Shown: positions 8,544 to 16,956 of the stretch, piece by piece
How the letters are laid out: the number at the start of each line of letters is the position of its first letter
How positions within the stretch are numbered: position 1 is the first letter of the stretch
DNA from: CAYMKL01 sp964390805
Lineage (GTDB): Bacteria > Chloroflexota > Anaerolineae > VGOG01
Length of the DNA: 64,000 bases
Reading direction: 5' to 3'
NCBI GenBank assembly: GCA_964390805.1
Contig: CAYMKL010000005.1
Coordinates: 31,334 to 95,333 of the forward strand
The notes under the pieces: generated by a model
Database searches by the model: none
What the model was told of the DNA's origin: nothing
What the model saw: only the letters and a program-made list of their open reading frames with translations
Program-made: the position numbers and the translations under genes

Positions 8544-9041
8544 TTGCCTCGTGAGAAGAAGTGGAGAGGGTTCCTCTTGCCAGTGGTTGCCATTCTCACC
8601 CTGGTGCTTGACCAGATCAGCAAGCGGGTGGTGATGACCAGCTTTAGGGTGGGCGAGTCCTGGAATCCTGTGGCCGCTCTGGAACGGTGGGTCAGCCTGA
8701 CCTACGTGACCAACACGGGCGCAGCCTTTGGGCTGTTTCCTGATTACGGGGGCGTATTCATGGTCATCGCTGTGGTGGTGGTAGTGGCCATAATCGTCTA
8801 CTACTACCGCTACTTGCCCGGCGAGCAGTGGTTGGTTCAGATCAGCCTGGGCTTGCAGTTGGGTGGAGCCATGGGCAACTTGTTGAATCGTTTGTTCTAT
8901 GGCCACGTCATAGACTTCATTGACTTCAAGGTCTGGCCCGTGTTCAACGTGGCCGATAGTTCTGTATTTATAGGGGTGGTGATCTTGGCTTTCCAACTCT
9001 TGCGTCATGGTGAGGATTGGGGATTGGAGATTGGAGATTAG
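8544..9041 (+). CDS. lspA: Lipoprotein signal peptidase (signal peptidase II)
   Basis: A 165-residue membrane aspartyl protease that removes lipoprotein signal peptides; it would process the many lipoproteins encoded in this window. Family blocks are present: LDQISKRV, NTGAAFGLF, GGAMGNLLNRL, GHVIDFIDF and FNVADSSVF. The catalytic Asp residues are in the last two blocks. Four TM segments. TTG start at 8544 with AGGAG at 8531. The last residues, DWGLEIGD, are encoded by a GATTGGA heptamer repeat that runs on past the stop. Confidence 0.96.
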   Translation: MPREKKWRGFLLPVVAILTLVLDQISKRVVMTSFRVGESWNPVAALERWVSLTYVTNTGAAFGLFPDYGGVFMVIAVVVVVAIIVYYYRYLPGEQWLVQISLGLQLGGAMGNLLNRLFYGHVIDFIDFKVWPVFNVADSSVFIGVVILAFQLLRHGEDWGLEIGD

Positions 9042-9053
9042 AGATTGGAGAGG
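9010..9053 (+). repeat. Heptamer repeat at the lspA 3' end
   Basis: Successive GGATTGG/AGATTGG units span the lspA stop codon, so the repeat supplies the protein's C-terminal residues. Confidence 0.75.
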
Positions 9054-9099
9054 AGTTCCTGCAGTTGCTCTGAGGGAATGTAAGGGTAGTATGTAGCGC

Positions 9100-9131
9100 A
9101 CCGAGAGCCTATGGCCTCGGTCGTTCTTTTT
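9100..9131 (+). terminator. Hairpin with T run before the RluD-type gene
   Basis: ACCGAG/CTCGGT with an inner GCC/GGC, loop TAT, then CGTTCTTTTT. It ends 12 bases before the GTG start, so it could terminate lspA transcription or attenuate the next gene. Confidence 0.65.
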
Positions 9132-9142
9132 GGGGGATTTGA

Positions 9143-10075
9143 GTGGAGAGGATCGCTGATCTGCATGTAACCGAAGGCGGCCAACGTCTAGATAAGTACA
9201 TCGCTGACGAGATACCCACGCTTTCTCGTTCCGTAGTGCAGAGGCTCATCAAGAAAGGGCGGGTGACGGTAGGTGGCGGGGTGACCAAGCCCAGCTACCG
9301 GGTGGAGGTTGGTGACCTGGTAGTGGTGCACATCCCGCCGCCAGAATCCATGGAGGTCAAGCCTCAGACTATCCCCCTGGACATCGTCTACGAGGACGAG
9401 CACATCATCGTGGTGAACAAGCCGCCGGGGATGGTGGTGCACCCTGCCTACGGCCACCGTACGGGGACTCTGGTCAACGCCGTCTTAGCCCATTGCCCAG
9501 ACTTGGCGGGGGTAGGCGATGATCTGCGGCCGGGCATCGTTCACCGTCTGGACAAGGACACCTCCGGCCTGATCATCGTGGCCAAGAATGATTCAGCCCG
9601 CCTTCACCTCCAGCGTCAGTTCAAGCGCCGGGAGGTAAAGAAGGTCTACGTGGCTTTGCTGGAGGGACACCTGGAGCCTGTGCGGGGTGTCATCGAGGCT
9701 CCCATTGGGCGGGACAAGAAGCGCCGCAAGCGTATGGCCGTGGTGGAAGGAGGACGCGAGGCCCGCACTGAGTACCGGGCCGTGGGGTACTTCGGGGATG
9801 AAGTGGGCAAGGTATCTCGTCCTTACACTTTAGTGGAAGCCGAGCCAATGACCGGCCGCACCCATCAGGTGCGCGTCCACTTTGCCTCCATCGGCTACCC
9901 CCTGGCCGGAGACCCCGTCTACGGCTTCCGCAAACAGCGCCTGAGTGGCCTGCGCCGTCAGTTCCTCCACGCCCAAACCCTGGGCTTTCGCCTGCCTGGC
10001 ACTGACCAGTACATCGAGCTGACGGCTGAGTTGCCAGATGATCTCAGGGTGGTGTTGGAGGGGTTGAGGGGGTAG
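9143..10075 (+). CDS. RluA/RluD family ribosomal RNA pseudouridine synthase
   Basis: A 310-residue enzyme that converts uridine to pseudouridine in 23S rRNA. An S4 RNA-binding domain covers residues 1-75 (QRLDKYIADEIP, RLIKKGRVTVGG). The catalytic domain follows, with HRLDKDTSGLIIVAKND (catalytic Asp) and GRTHQVRVHFASIG. GTG start with GGGGGA about 8 bases upstream. The lspA-rluD order is common. RluD is the best match among RluA/C/D, but target positions cannot be read from sequence. Confidence 0.95.
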   Translation: MERIADLHVTEGGQRLDKYIADEIPTLSRSVVQRLIKKGRVTVGGGVTKPSYRVEVGDLVVVHIPPPESMEVKPQTIPLDIVYEDEHIIVVNKPPGMVVHPAYGHRTGTLVNAVLAHCPDLAGVGDDLRPGIVHRLDKDTSGLIIVAKNDSARLHLQRQFKRREVKKVYVALLEGHLEPVRGVIEAPIGRDKKRRKRMAVVEGGREARTEYRAVGYFGDEVGKVSRPYTLVEAEPMTGRTHQVRVHFASIGYPLAGDPVYGFRKQRLSGLRRQFLHAQTLGFRLPGTDQYIELTAELPDDLRVVLEGLRG

Positions 10076-10090
10076 AGCAGGATCGCCTGA

Positions 10091-10186
10091 ACACTACATC
10101 GGATTGGGAAAGGAACGGATACTTCGACAGGCTCGATACAAGTTTCCTTGCTCTCAATCCGCTGTATTCTGAATCCGTTGTAGTGT
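10091..10186. repeat. Palindromic dispersed element
   Basis: Ends are inverted copies: ACACTACATCGGATTGGG and CTGAATCCGTTGTAGTGT. The centre holds CTTCGACAGGCTC, a motif seen elsewhere in the window. It fills the gap before the radical SAM gene. Confidence 0.65.
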
Positions 10187-10201
10187 CTTGGAGGGGCCGA
10201 G

Positions 10202-11278
10202 ATGGGCAAAGCATTTTTCAGAGAAGCCTTGCTCCAAGAGAGAGTCAATGACAAAGTACGTTGTCTGACCTGCGAGCGGCGGTGTGAGATAGTGGCGGGC
10301 GGCCTGGGCTGGTGCCGCACGCGGCGGGCGGAAAGCCTCGCTAACGAGGGTGTCACCCTCTACACCCTCATCTACGGCAATGTATCATCCCTCTCAGCCA
10401 ACCCCATCGAGAAGAAGCCCCTCTATCATTTCTACCCCGGCAGCGTAGCCCTGACGGCCGGCAGTTGGAGCTGCAACTTCAACTGTCCCTGGTGCCAGAA
10501 TTGGCACATCTCCAAATCGCCCCCTCGCCCTGGGCGCTACATGTCTCCAGAGGACTTCATCGCTGAGACCGTGCGCCGTGACTGCCAGGGCACCTCCATC
10601 AGCTTCAATGAGCCCACTCTCTCTTTGGAATGGTCCCTCGACGTGTTCAGGCTTGCCCGCCAGAGGGGCCTCTACAACACCTACGTCACCAACGGCTACA
10701 TGGCCCCTGAGGCGCTGGAGCTGCTGATCGAAGCGGGCCTGGATGCCATGAACGTGGACATCAAAGGGGACGCGGCAGCGGTCAAGAAGCACAGCGGGAC
10801 TGATGTGGAGAAGGTCTGGCGCAACTGCCGGGAGGCCAAGAAGGCAGGAGTCCACATCGAGGTCACCACCCTGGTGATCCCGACCGTCAACGACGATGAG
10901 GGGACCTTGCGGGGCATCGCCGGGCGCATCCATGAAGAGTTGGGCGCCGACACCCCCTGGCACTGCAGCGGCTACTATCCCGCCTACAAGTTCACCGCCC
11001 CGCCCACGCCATTGCAAACCCTGGAGCGGGCCCACGACATCGGCAAAGAGGAGGGGCTGGACTTCGTCTACCTGGGCAACGTGCTGGGCCATCGGTACGA
11101 GAACACCTACTGTCCGGGGTGTGGGGAGTTGCTGATTCGGCGGTGGGGGTTGAGCGTGGCTCAGTATAGGTTGAAGGACAAGAAGTGCCCCCGGTGCGGG
11201 CGGACCATTTCGGTGGTAGCCAGTGCCGGGGGCACTTGTTATGAGTTGGGCATTGACTTACCTGCTGCTTTGTGCTAA
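10202..11278 (+). CDS. amrS: AmrS-type radical SAM enzyme (AmmeMemoRadiSam system)
   Basis: A 358-residue cytoplasmic radical SAM protein of the PflA-like AmmeMemoRadiSam family. The 4Fe-4S motif CNFNCPWCQNWH (CxxxCxxC) lies about residues 97-108. A C-terminal pair of CxxC motifs (CPGCGE, CPRCGR) suggests a zinc ribbon or second metal site, and N-terminal Cys (CLTCERRC) is also typical. No AmmeMemoRadiSam partners are nearby. ATG 10202 follows GGAGGGG by about 6 bases. Confidence 0.9.
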   Translation: MGKAFFREALLQERVNDKVRCLTCERRCEIVAGGLGWCRTRRAESLANEGVTLYTLIYGNVSSLSANPIEKKPLYHFYPGSVALTAGSWSCNFNCPWCQNWHISKSPPRPGRYMSPEDFIAETVRRDCQGTSISFNEPTLSLEWSLDVFRLARQRGLYNTYVTNGYMAPEALELLIEAGLDAMNVDIKGDAAAVKKHSGTDVEKVWRNCREAKKAGVHIEVTTLVIPTVNDDEGTLRGIAGRIHEELGADTPWHCSGYYPAYKFTAPPTPLQTLERAHDIGKEEGLDFVYLGNVLGHRYENTYCPGCGELLIRRWGLSVAQYRLKDKKCPRCGRTISVVASAGGTCYELGIDLPAALC

Positions 11279-11398
11279 AATTGGTTTCGAAATCGTAACC
11301 TCTGCCACACCTGCAATCTGCTATTCCCCCGCCTCATCTTCAGTGAGCTTGATGTATCGAAACCGCCTATCAAGACTGGTTCGAGCAGGAATACGAAA

Positions 11399-13858
11399 AT
11401 GAATCAAACTTTATCCATAGCATTGAATAATCAAGATGCAGGCTGTGCAAAGAGTGACGTAGCCACTGATGAATATCTAGTGACCCTGCGTGAAAGCCTG
11501 GTAAATGCACTTGACGAGCGCGAACTGAGAGACCTCTGTGCCAAGTTGAGCGTGGACTACGATCGTCTACCTGGCGGGGGAAAGGTGGACAAGGTCACAG
11601 ACTTACTCGTTTCCCTCCGTCACTCCGGGCGCATTCATGCTCTTGTCAGAGAGCTTGCCGTGCTACAGCGCGATGTTACTCCGCAGGCTATAGCAAATCC
11701 TCCGGCAAATGATCCCACATCTCCCTCAACGAAGGAAGAGAGGCGTGAAAAGCGAAAGGCGAAAGGATTGTCTCATCGCAAGCGTTTCTTGAGAGCGTTC
11801 TTTGATGGACAATCTATTGCGTTCGAGGAAGATTTGTGCAAGAGTTGGGAGTTTGTAGCAACCAAAATCGTGCATAGATTCTTGCCGAGATACGTTAAGC
11901 GGAGGATCACTCGTTTGCCTGAGGAGTTCGCTGTCACAGATTTCGTTGTCGATTTGGAGTCGCTAGAGTCGGAAGAATCTCGATCGGATACCCAGGCCAA
12001 ACTGGCAACACAAAACGGGATGCCACTGATTGATCGGGCCTTTGCTAACTACCATTCAGTTTGTCTTTGGTACCGCGAAATCAGGCATGGTATACAGTTG
12101 CTCTTGACACCATTCGCTACTCTTGGCATGCTGCGTCTATTAGTGATACTGGCGTATATGGGAGGTGCTTTCTTGGTTTTTGTTGGGTCAGCGCCTGATA
12201 TAGATCAAAGCAATCCGGGCTTGGTTTACACTTTTCCAGAGTCAGGAGAGTACTATGTGGAAGTGAAAGATACGGCGTCAGTTGCCCATCGTTACATGTT
12301 TGGAGCAGCTCAGCCTTCATCTGATGCCGTGACACCAGATTTCTCTCAGGGTGACATCTGGCCTTTGAGACACGGGGATCAGGTCTTCTCTAGGCTGCGA
12401 CAGGAACAACAGCATCTGTATTACGTAGACGGTACTATTGGGGAGACAATAGTTGTGGAGCTTTACTGTTGGTACGCTGACGTCGACTTGGACTTTATGT
12501 TGTTTGACTCGGCGATGAACGAATGCAATGCTCTGAGTTTGTCAAGAATGGATCTAGAAGACCTCAGTGCATATCTAGGGTGCACCGTAACTTCTCCAGG
12601 CCGTCATTATCTGCGTGTTCAATTCTCGTCGCCTACACTGTGGTTATCTTCAAGATATGGATTCCGGATTTACAAAGTACTCGATTACGTGGAGAGGGAA
12701 CCAAATGATAGCTTTGAGTCGAGTCTTGAGGTTCCTCGAGGTGCCTTCGTATTGAATACCCTGGGTAGTCAGGGTCGGGGCTACTACCATCTAACTGCCC
12801 AAGCTGGCCAGCGACTGGAGATTAGTGCCTACAACTTAAGTCACTCACCCCTCTCGTCTGTTACACTGTACAAGCCAACCGAGAATGGACCTGTGGTAGT
12901 CGGCCATAGTACAAGATCTCTGTCCCCTCTGGTAAGGGGCAAGCACAACTTGTTTGAGACGTCCTACGGGCGTGCCATCATAATCTCTTTTCTCCTCCGC
13001 AAACTTGGCTTTGACAAAAGTCCTAAGGAAATCGTAGGGGAAGGCACAGAGTCATGGATATTGTTATTTCCTGTCTATTCTGTGGTGATAGTATTTTTAG
13101 GCTATGCCTTATTCCTAAAGTACTTATCACAGCGCAAGTACGAAGAATCTCTTGCCATAAGACGTATTGTGAAGATTCTTTGGCGGTTGAGAGACGACGA
13201 TGCTTTGAGATCTGAAGACAAGAAGTCTCGTATCCGCCTAGACATCAATCTCGCATCTGATAGCGTTCAAAGGATCCACAAGATCACCATTTTCCCTAGA
13301 TTCTCTGCTGCTCCGAAAGAAATGGAAAAACGCATGACCAGGATTGCTAGTCAGATCAGACAGATGAATGTGGCTGTGTCAACGCCTGGCGTAGGGACCC
13401 TGTCATTTCTACGCCGCAGGTTTACCCAGTGGTTGGACGTATTCTTGAAAGGTGAGTATGGGCAGTTTGAGTTTGATAGCGGTTTTGAGATGAAGCTTGT
13501 ACCTTGGTATCGGCAGTTCTTATATACCATCCAGCGGCACTGGAAGAAGATAGGGGTTGCGGTGGTATTCGCGTTGACTGTGATTGTGCTCACGCAATCC
13601 ATTTGGCAAGATTACTGGATCGAGATTGTAGCGTCAGCTTGGTTGATGGTCCGCTACATAATCCTGGTCGTTGCTGTTAATGCCGTCTATGATCGATGGG
13701 GAGCAAAAGGCCCAACTGAGAAAGAGGAATCCAAGTGGTGGCATGCCGTAAGGCTGATTTTGTTCTTCTTTGTCCCCTTGTTTGCTTTCGACGTCTTGCT
13801 GCAAACGGGCATTGTTGAGAGCATCATCAAGCTCATAAGCAGTTTGAAGATATTCTGA
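11399..13858 (+). CDS. Large membrane protein with an effector-associated-like N-terminal domain
   Basis: An 819-residue protein not assigned to a named family. Residues about 25-85 (ALDERELRDLCAKL, DYDRLPGGGKVDKV) resemble the helical effector-associated/death-like domains of bacterial conflict proteins. A charged linker follows, then TM1 (about 245-265), then an extracytoplasmic beta-rich region with two segments like PPC domains (YVEVKDTASVAHRY; EREPNDSFESSLEVP). Further TM segments are near 545-570, 715-735, 745-770 and 780-810. The domain order suggests an adaptor domain in the cytoplasm linked to an outside sensor. It is AT-richer than its neighbours, which hints at transfer. Confidence 0.6.
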   Translation: MNQTLSIALNNQDAGCAKSDVATDEYLVTLRESLVNALDERELRDLCAKLSVDYDRLPGGGKVDKVTDLLVSLRHSGRIHALVRELAVLQRDVTPQAIANPPANDPTSPSTKEERREKRKAKGLSHRKRFLRAFFDGQSIAFEEDLCKSWEFVATKIVHRFLPRYVKRRITRLPEEFAVTDFVVDLESLESEESRSDTQAKLATQNGMPLIDRAFANYHSVCLWYREIRHGIQLLLTPFATLGMLRLLVILAYMGGAFLVFVGSAPDIDQSNPGLVYTFPESGEYYVEVKDTASVAHRYMFGAAQPSSDAVTPDFSQGDIWPLRHGDQVFSRLRQEQQHLYYVDGTIGETIVVELYCWYADVDLDFMLFDSAMNECNALSLSRMDLEDLSAYLGCTVTSPGRHYLRVQFSSPTLWLSSRYGFRIYKVLDYVEREPNDSFESSLEVPRGAFVLNTLGSQGRGYYHLTAQAGQRLEISAYNLSHSPLSSVTLYKPTENGPVVVGHSTRSLSPLVRGKHNLFETSYGRAIIISFLLRKLGFDKSPKEIVGEGTESWILLFPVYSVVIVFLGYALFLKYLSQRKYEESLAIRRIVKILWRLRDDDALRSEDKKSRIRLDINLASDSVQRIHKITIFPRFSAAPKEMEKRMTRIASQIRQMNVAVSTPGVGTLSFLRRRFTQWLDVFLKGEYGQFEFDSGFEMKLVPWYRQFLYTIQRHWKKIGVAVVFALTVIVLTQSIWQDYWIEIVASAWLMVRYIILVVAVNAVYDRWGAKGPTEKEESKWWHAVRLILFFFVPLFAFDVLLQTGIVESIIKLISSLKIF

Positions 13859-13907
13859 GCGGACTTAAGCGAGGTATTGATGCGGCTTGAGCTGGAGGAA
13901 GGATAGT

Positions 13908-14174
13908 GTGAGCCTTTCAGAAATACCCGACCAAGAAGTCGCCAGGTACTGGGACAAGAACGCCAGCGTATGGGCCGATCACGTCCGCCAAGGGTGGGAT
14001 GCTTACCGCGAGCATTTCAACAATCCTGCCTTTTTTGAGTTCATGGGCGACCTTAGCGGGAAGACAGTTCTGGGCGCTGGCTGCGGAGGGGGCTAAAACA
14101 CGCGGCTCCTCGCCAGAAGCGGAGCTCGAATGACCGGAGTGGACATTTCCGAGAGGATGGAAGAAACACCATGA
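13908..14174 (+). pseudogene. Truncated SAM methyltransferase with in-frame nonsense codon
   Basis: GTG 13908 with GGAGGAAGG upstream begins MSLSEIPDQEVARYWD and runs to motif I, GCGGG. There TAA (14094-14096) interrupts the frame where the family usually has Tyr. The same frame continues as NTRLLARSGARMTGVDISER, the next methyltransferase block, then ends at TGA 14172-14174, overlapping the next ATG. So a single nonsense change plus a 3' deletion have killed this class I methyltransferase. A second N-terminal fragment of the same family lies at 15329-15436. Confidence 0.75.
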
Positions 14175-14533
14175 GCAAGACCGACCGCGCTTTCATCAAA
14201 GAATCCTTCCCCATCAGAGAGGGAGAGCGCTTACCGACGGCTCAGGACATTTCACAGTCCCCAACGGGTGCTCTCTTCTCCGACACTCGCCCCGAAGCCG
14301 AGGCGGTACTCATTGGGCTGCTGCGCCAGGCTCCACCGTGGCGCAAGTTGGCTATGGTGGGCCAACTGAACCAGGCCGTGCGCACGTTGGCCCTCAGCGG
14401 ACTGCGCACACGCCATCCCGAGGCTACCCCTCAGGAGTTGCGTCGTCGCCTGGCCGATATGCTGCTCGGCCCCGATCTGGCTGCCCAGGTATACGGCCCA
14501 CAGGAAGTGCAGGAGGCTCCCGATGCTGCCTGA
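14171..14533 (+). CDS. Hypothetical protein, probable partner of a nucleotidyltransferase
   Basis: A 120-residue helical protein without a named family that I can give with certainty. The central block APPWRKLAMVGQLNQAVRTL and RHPEATPQELRRRLADMLLG resembles small proteins found just upstream of MNT/AbiEii-like nucleotidyltransferase genes. The gene downstream starts in overlap at 14523 and is cut short. If the pairing is right, this is the surviving half of a two-gene module, possibly toxin-antitoxin-like. Confidence 0.6.
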   Translation: MSKTDRAFIKESFPIREGERLPTAQDISQSPTGALFSDTRPEAEAVLIGLLRQAPPWRKLAMVGQLNQAVRTLALSGLRTRHPEATPQELRRRLADMLLGPDLAAQVYGPQEVQEAPDAA

Positions 14534-14600
14534 ACCCGTAGCCGTGACGTTGTTAGTGATTGAGGCATTGGACTACTGTCAACGAATGGGCAACGAATAA
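14523..14600 (+). pseudogene. N-terminal remnant of a nucleotidyltransferase-like gene
   Basis: ATG 14523 overlaps the preceding stop and encodes MLPEPVAVTLLVIEALDY, which looks like the start of a nucleotidyltransferase. After about 18 codons the frame enters the palindrome at 14576 and stops at a TAA inside it. The rest of the gene is not found after the second palindrome. Identification rests on this short N-terminus and on gene context only. Confidence 0.45.
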
Positions 14601-14650
14601 ACGAATTCGGCCACCCTCCATTCGTTTATTCGCTCGGGATTCGTTGACAG
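14576..14650. repeat. Left palindrome flanking the GxxExxY gene
   Basis: Imperfect hairpin of about 75 bases: CTGTCAACGAAT, AACGAATAAACGAAT, spacer, ATTCGTTTATTCG, ATTCGTTGACAG. A near copy lies at 15123-15195, on the other side of the GxxExxY gene. Confidence 0.85.
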
Positions 14651-14665
14651 AGAATGAGGAGAAAC

Positions 14666-15136
14666 ATGTCCAGAGCAACAAGAGACCGGCCAGGGTTGGT
14701 GGACGACGGACTCGAAGGGCTTACATACCAGACCATCGGTTTCGCGATGGACGTCCACAACGATCTGGGGCCGGGCCACCGCGAAGAGACGTATCATAAT
14801 GCTATGACCCAGCGATACGCGGATGCCGGAGTGCCTGCCGAAAGAGAGCCCAAGCTCCCCATCTACGACGAGAATGGCAACCTGGTGAACTTCTACGAGC
14901 CGGATCACCTGGTTGACCAAAGACTCATAGCTGAGTACAAGGCGCATTTCTATCCCCTCACCAACGATGAGATCGCCCAATGCATAGACTATTTCGCTGC
15001 TTCTGATTGCGAGGTCATTCTGCTGTTCAACTTCGGGAGACCGCGCCTGGAGTGGAAGCGGCTCTTTCCACCCAAGCACATCCGTGCCCACCGCCGCAAG
15101 CGCTGGGTGCGTGGTTCGCAATCTGTCAACGAATGA
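14666..15136 (+). CDS. GxxExxY family protein (PD-(D/E)XK nuclease-like)
   Basis: A 156-residue protein. The signature GHREETY lies about residue 38-44, in a helix after DVHNDLGPG. Nuclease-like residues follow: EPDHLVDQRLIAEYKA (D...ExK) near 85-100, then the family end LLFNFGRPRLEWKR. Family members are small, dispersed and related to PD-(D/E)XK nucleases; the biological role is unsettled. ATG 14666 is preferred over 14654 because AGGAG precedes it. The last residues and stop come from the right palindrome. The gene sits alone between two near-identical hairpins, suggesting a small mobile unit. Confidence 0.88.
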   Translation: MSRATRDRPGLVDDGLEGLTYQTIGFAMDVHNDLGPGHREETYHNAMTQRYADAGVPAEREPKLPIYDENGNLVNFYEPDHLVDQRLIAEYKAHFYPLTNDEIAQCIDYFAASDCEVILLFNFGRPRLEWKRLFPPKHIRAHRRKRWVRGSQSVNE

Positions 15137-15195
15137 GCAACGAATAAACGAATCGCCCCTGTCCCATTCGTTTATTCGTTCAATATTCGTTGACA
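15123..15195. repeat. Right palindrome flanking the GxxExxY gene
   Basis: Near copy of 14576-14650 with the same outer arms (CTGTCAACGAAT and ATATTCGTTGACA) and a different loop. It provides the stop codon of the GxxExxY gene. Confidence 0.85.
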
Positions 15196-15210
15196 AAAAG
15201 AAGGAGCACA

Positions 15211-15282
15211 ATGACCGCCTTTCACACCACCGCCGTACCGCCTCCGGCAGCGTGGAGCGAGGGGCTACGCTGGGTGAGGTGA
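15211..15282 (+). pseudogene. Short ORF remnant after the right palindrome
   Basis: ATG 15211 with a good AAGGAG site encodes only 23 residues (MTAFHTTAVPPPAAW...). It is probably the 5' end of a deleted gene. No family can be named. Confidence 0.3.
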
Positions 15283-15328
15283 AGCGGAGCGCCACGACCC
15301 TTAATAACCCGGCCAGAGTAACGATGAT

Positions 15329-15436
15329 ATGAGCCATTCCCCAATATCCGAACAGCAAGTCGCCCAATACTGGGACGACAACGCCAACCTATGGGCCGAT
15401 CACGTCCGCCCTGATGCCTCCGGAGGTGAACAATGA
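15329..15436 (+). pseudogene. Second N-terminal methyltransferase fragment
   Basis: Encodes MSHSPISEQQVAQYWDDNAN and LWADHVRP, clearly paralogous to the N-terminus at 13908 (QEVARYWDKNASVWADHV). It ends at a TGA overlapping the next gene's ATG (15433). The catalytic part is missing. It may now act only as a translated leader for the membrane protein that follows. Confidence 0.65.
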
Positions 15437-16956
15437 ACAGAGGAAAGTTCGTATTTCAGCGTCTGGTGGCTATCGCGGTGATTATCACCCTACTGCTGGC
15501 TCTGCCGGCGCCGGCCATGGCCGACGGCGGGCCTATCCTCAGCGACCCGCAACTGTGGGCCCAACTGGAGGAAGGACAGCAGATCGCCGTGGTCAGGTTG
15601 GGGAGCGGCAATACAGCCCGCGTGGATCTGTTCATCTCCATGCTCGACAGGAGCGGGGAAACCCACGAGATCGTTTTCTTCCTGCCGCTGGGGCTTGATC
15701 CCTCCGCTTTCAGTGTGGTCGAAGAGACCTCCCTGGAGTTCGACGAGGTGGTGACGGAGGAGTTGGATGAAATCCTCCTGAGAGAGGCCAGGCAGGCAAC
15801 TTCCTACAGGAAGAATGTGCGCTGGTCGTTGCTGCTGGGGACGCTGTTCATCAACGGGGCCTGGAGCTGGCCGCTATGGCTTCTGTGGAGTCTGGCTGGC
15901 TGTGCTGCCCCTGGCGCACAACTTGCCCCAATAGCCACTTACGAGACGGAGAGTTCGCAGGTTGCCATCTATGGGATGGACGAAGAGACCGATCTCCAGG
16001 CGCTCATCGAAACCACGGGCCTCGACCCGGCGGTGCAGGAGACGCTGGCCCGACTGGAGGGGCAGCAGATTGCCGTGGTCACCCTCCAGACGCAGCCGCC
16101 TGAAGAGAGCGCCAGCTATTGGGAGCCCACCGGCCAGCCAGGCATCCACCTGGCCTGGACGACGACCCTGGTTTCCCACTCCGCCGAGGCGACGTATGCC
16201 TATCCCCTGGGCACCGGCAGTGCCTGGGCTCACCCCATCGAGATCACGCGCGTCTACGTCGTCGCTCCTCCGGGCGTTGACTTCGAGCTCCAGTATCCAA
16301 AGTTGGGGGCGGATCACTCAGGCTTTGACCTGCCTTTGCTGTGGGGTCAGCCCGAGCCGCGCATCATGGACGCTGAGGGTCCTGCCTACGCGGTGGAGAA
16401 CGCGGCAGGGGACTTTGGCCGCATCTGGCGGGTGACCTACATGGACAGCAACTCCGCCGAAGACCTGGTCATCACCCGCTTGCCAGAGATGTCGCGGGAG
16501 ACGCTGGCTGCGCTGAGGTGGCTGAGGTTCCGGCAGCCGTTGCAGTCGCTTACGTACGTGGTCAGCTTCGTAATGGCGCTGCTGGTATGGCTGGTTGCGT
16601 GGCGCTACGTTATGCCCAGGATGCTGGGGATGGCGTACCACTGGCTCGATTTCAAGCTGTACCGCGATGCCCTGGGATGGGCACTGCTGTACCCGTTGAC
16701 CAACGGGGTATTGCTGGCAGCGGCGGCTCTGCTGATCCCTGTCACTGCTGGCGCGTCTTTGTTGATAGGGGCTCCGGTGCTGTTCGTCACATTGCTCGGG
16801 GCAGTCAGCATCTTCTTCTTTGCTCGATGGAGATCGCGCGCCCTTGGTGTCTCGAAGGCGCGAGCTGCCTGGGCCTACGTCGTTGTCACTTTGATTGCCA
16901 ACGTCGTCTATCTCGTCTTTGCCATCGGCTATACGGCGTTGGTAGGAGCTTCATAG
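15433..16956 (+). CDS. Exported membrane protein of unknown function
   Basis: A 507-residue protein with a clear signal peptide (LVAIAVIITLLLALPAPAMA, cleavage before DGGP). A long beta-rich extracytoplasmic part (about 35-375) follows, then four TM segments near 380-400, 418-445, 450-475 and 480-505. The ADGGP start and the repeated QQIAVV strands suggest a DUF2330-like exported domain, but I cannot assign it firmly. ATG 15433 overlaps the preceding fragment's stop and follows GGAGGTG. Its stop abuts the methyltransferase at 16957. Confidence 0.7.
   Translation: MNRGKFVFQRLVAIAVIITLLLALPAPAMADGGPILSDPQLWAQLEEGQQIAVVRLGSGNTARVDLFISMLDRSGETHEIVFFLPLGLDPSAFSVVEETSLEFDEVVTEELDEILLREARQATSYRKNVRWSLLLGTLFINGAWSWPLWLLWSLAGCAAPGAQLAPIATYETESSQVAIYGMDEETDLQALIETTGLDPAVQETLARLEGQQIAVVTLQTQPPEESASYWEPTGQPGIHLAWTTTLVSHSAEATYAYPLGTGSAWAHPIEITRVYVVAPPGVDFELQYPKLGADHSGFDLPLLWGQPEPRIMDAEGPAYAVENAAGDFGRIWRVTYMDSNSAEDLVITRLPEMSRETLAALRWLRFRQPLQSLTYVVSFVMALLVWLVAWRYVMPRMLGMAYHWLDFKLYRDALGWALLYPLTNGVLLAAAALLIPVTAGASLLIGAPVLFVTLLGAVSIFFFARWRSRALGVSKARAAWAYVVVTLIANVVYLVFAIGYTALVGAS

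Noticed and set aside
10091..10186. Riboswitch before the AmrS gene
   Set aside because: The structure is one long palindrome with a dispersed motif in its centre, so it is a repeat element rather than a ligand-binding leader.
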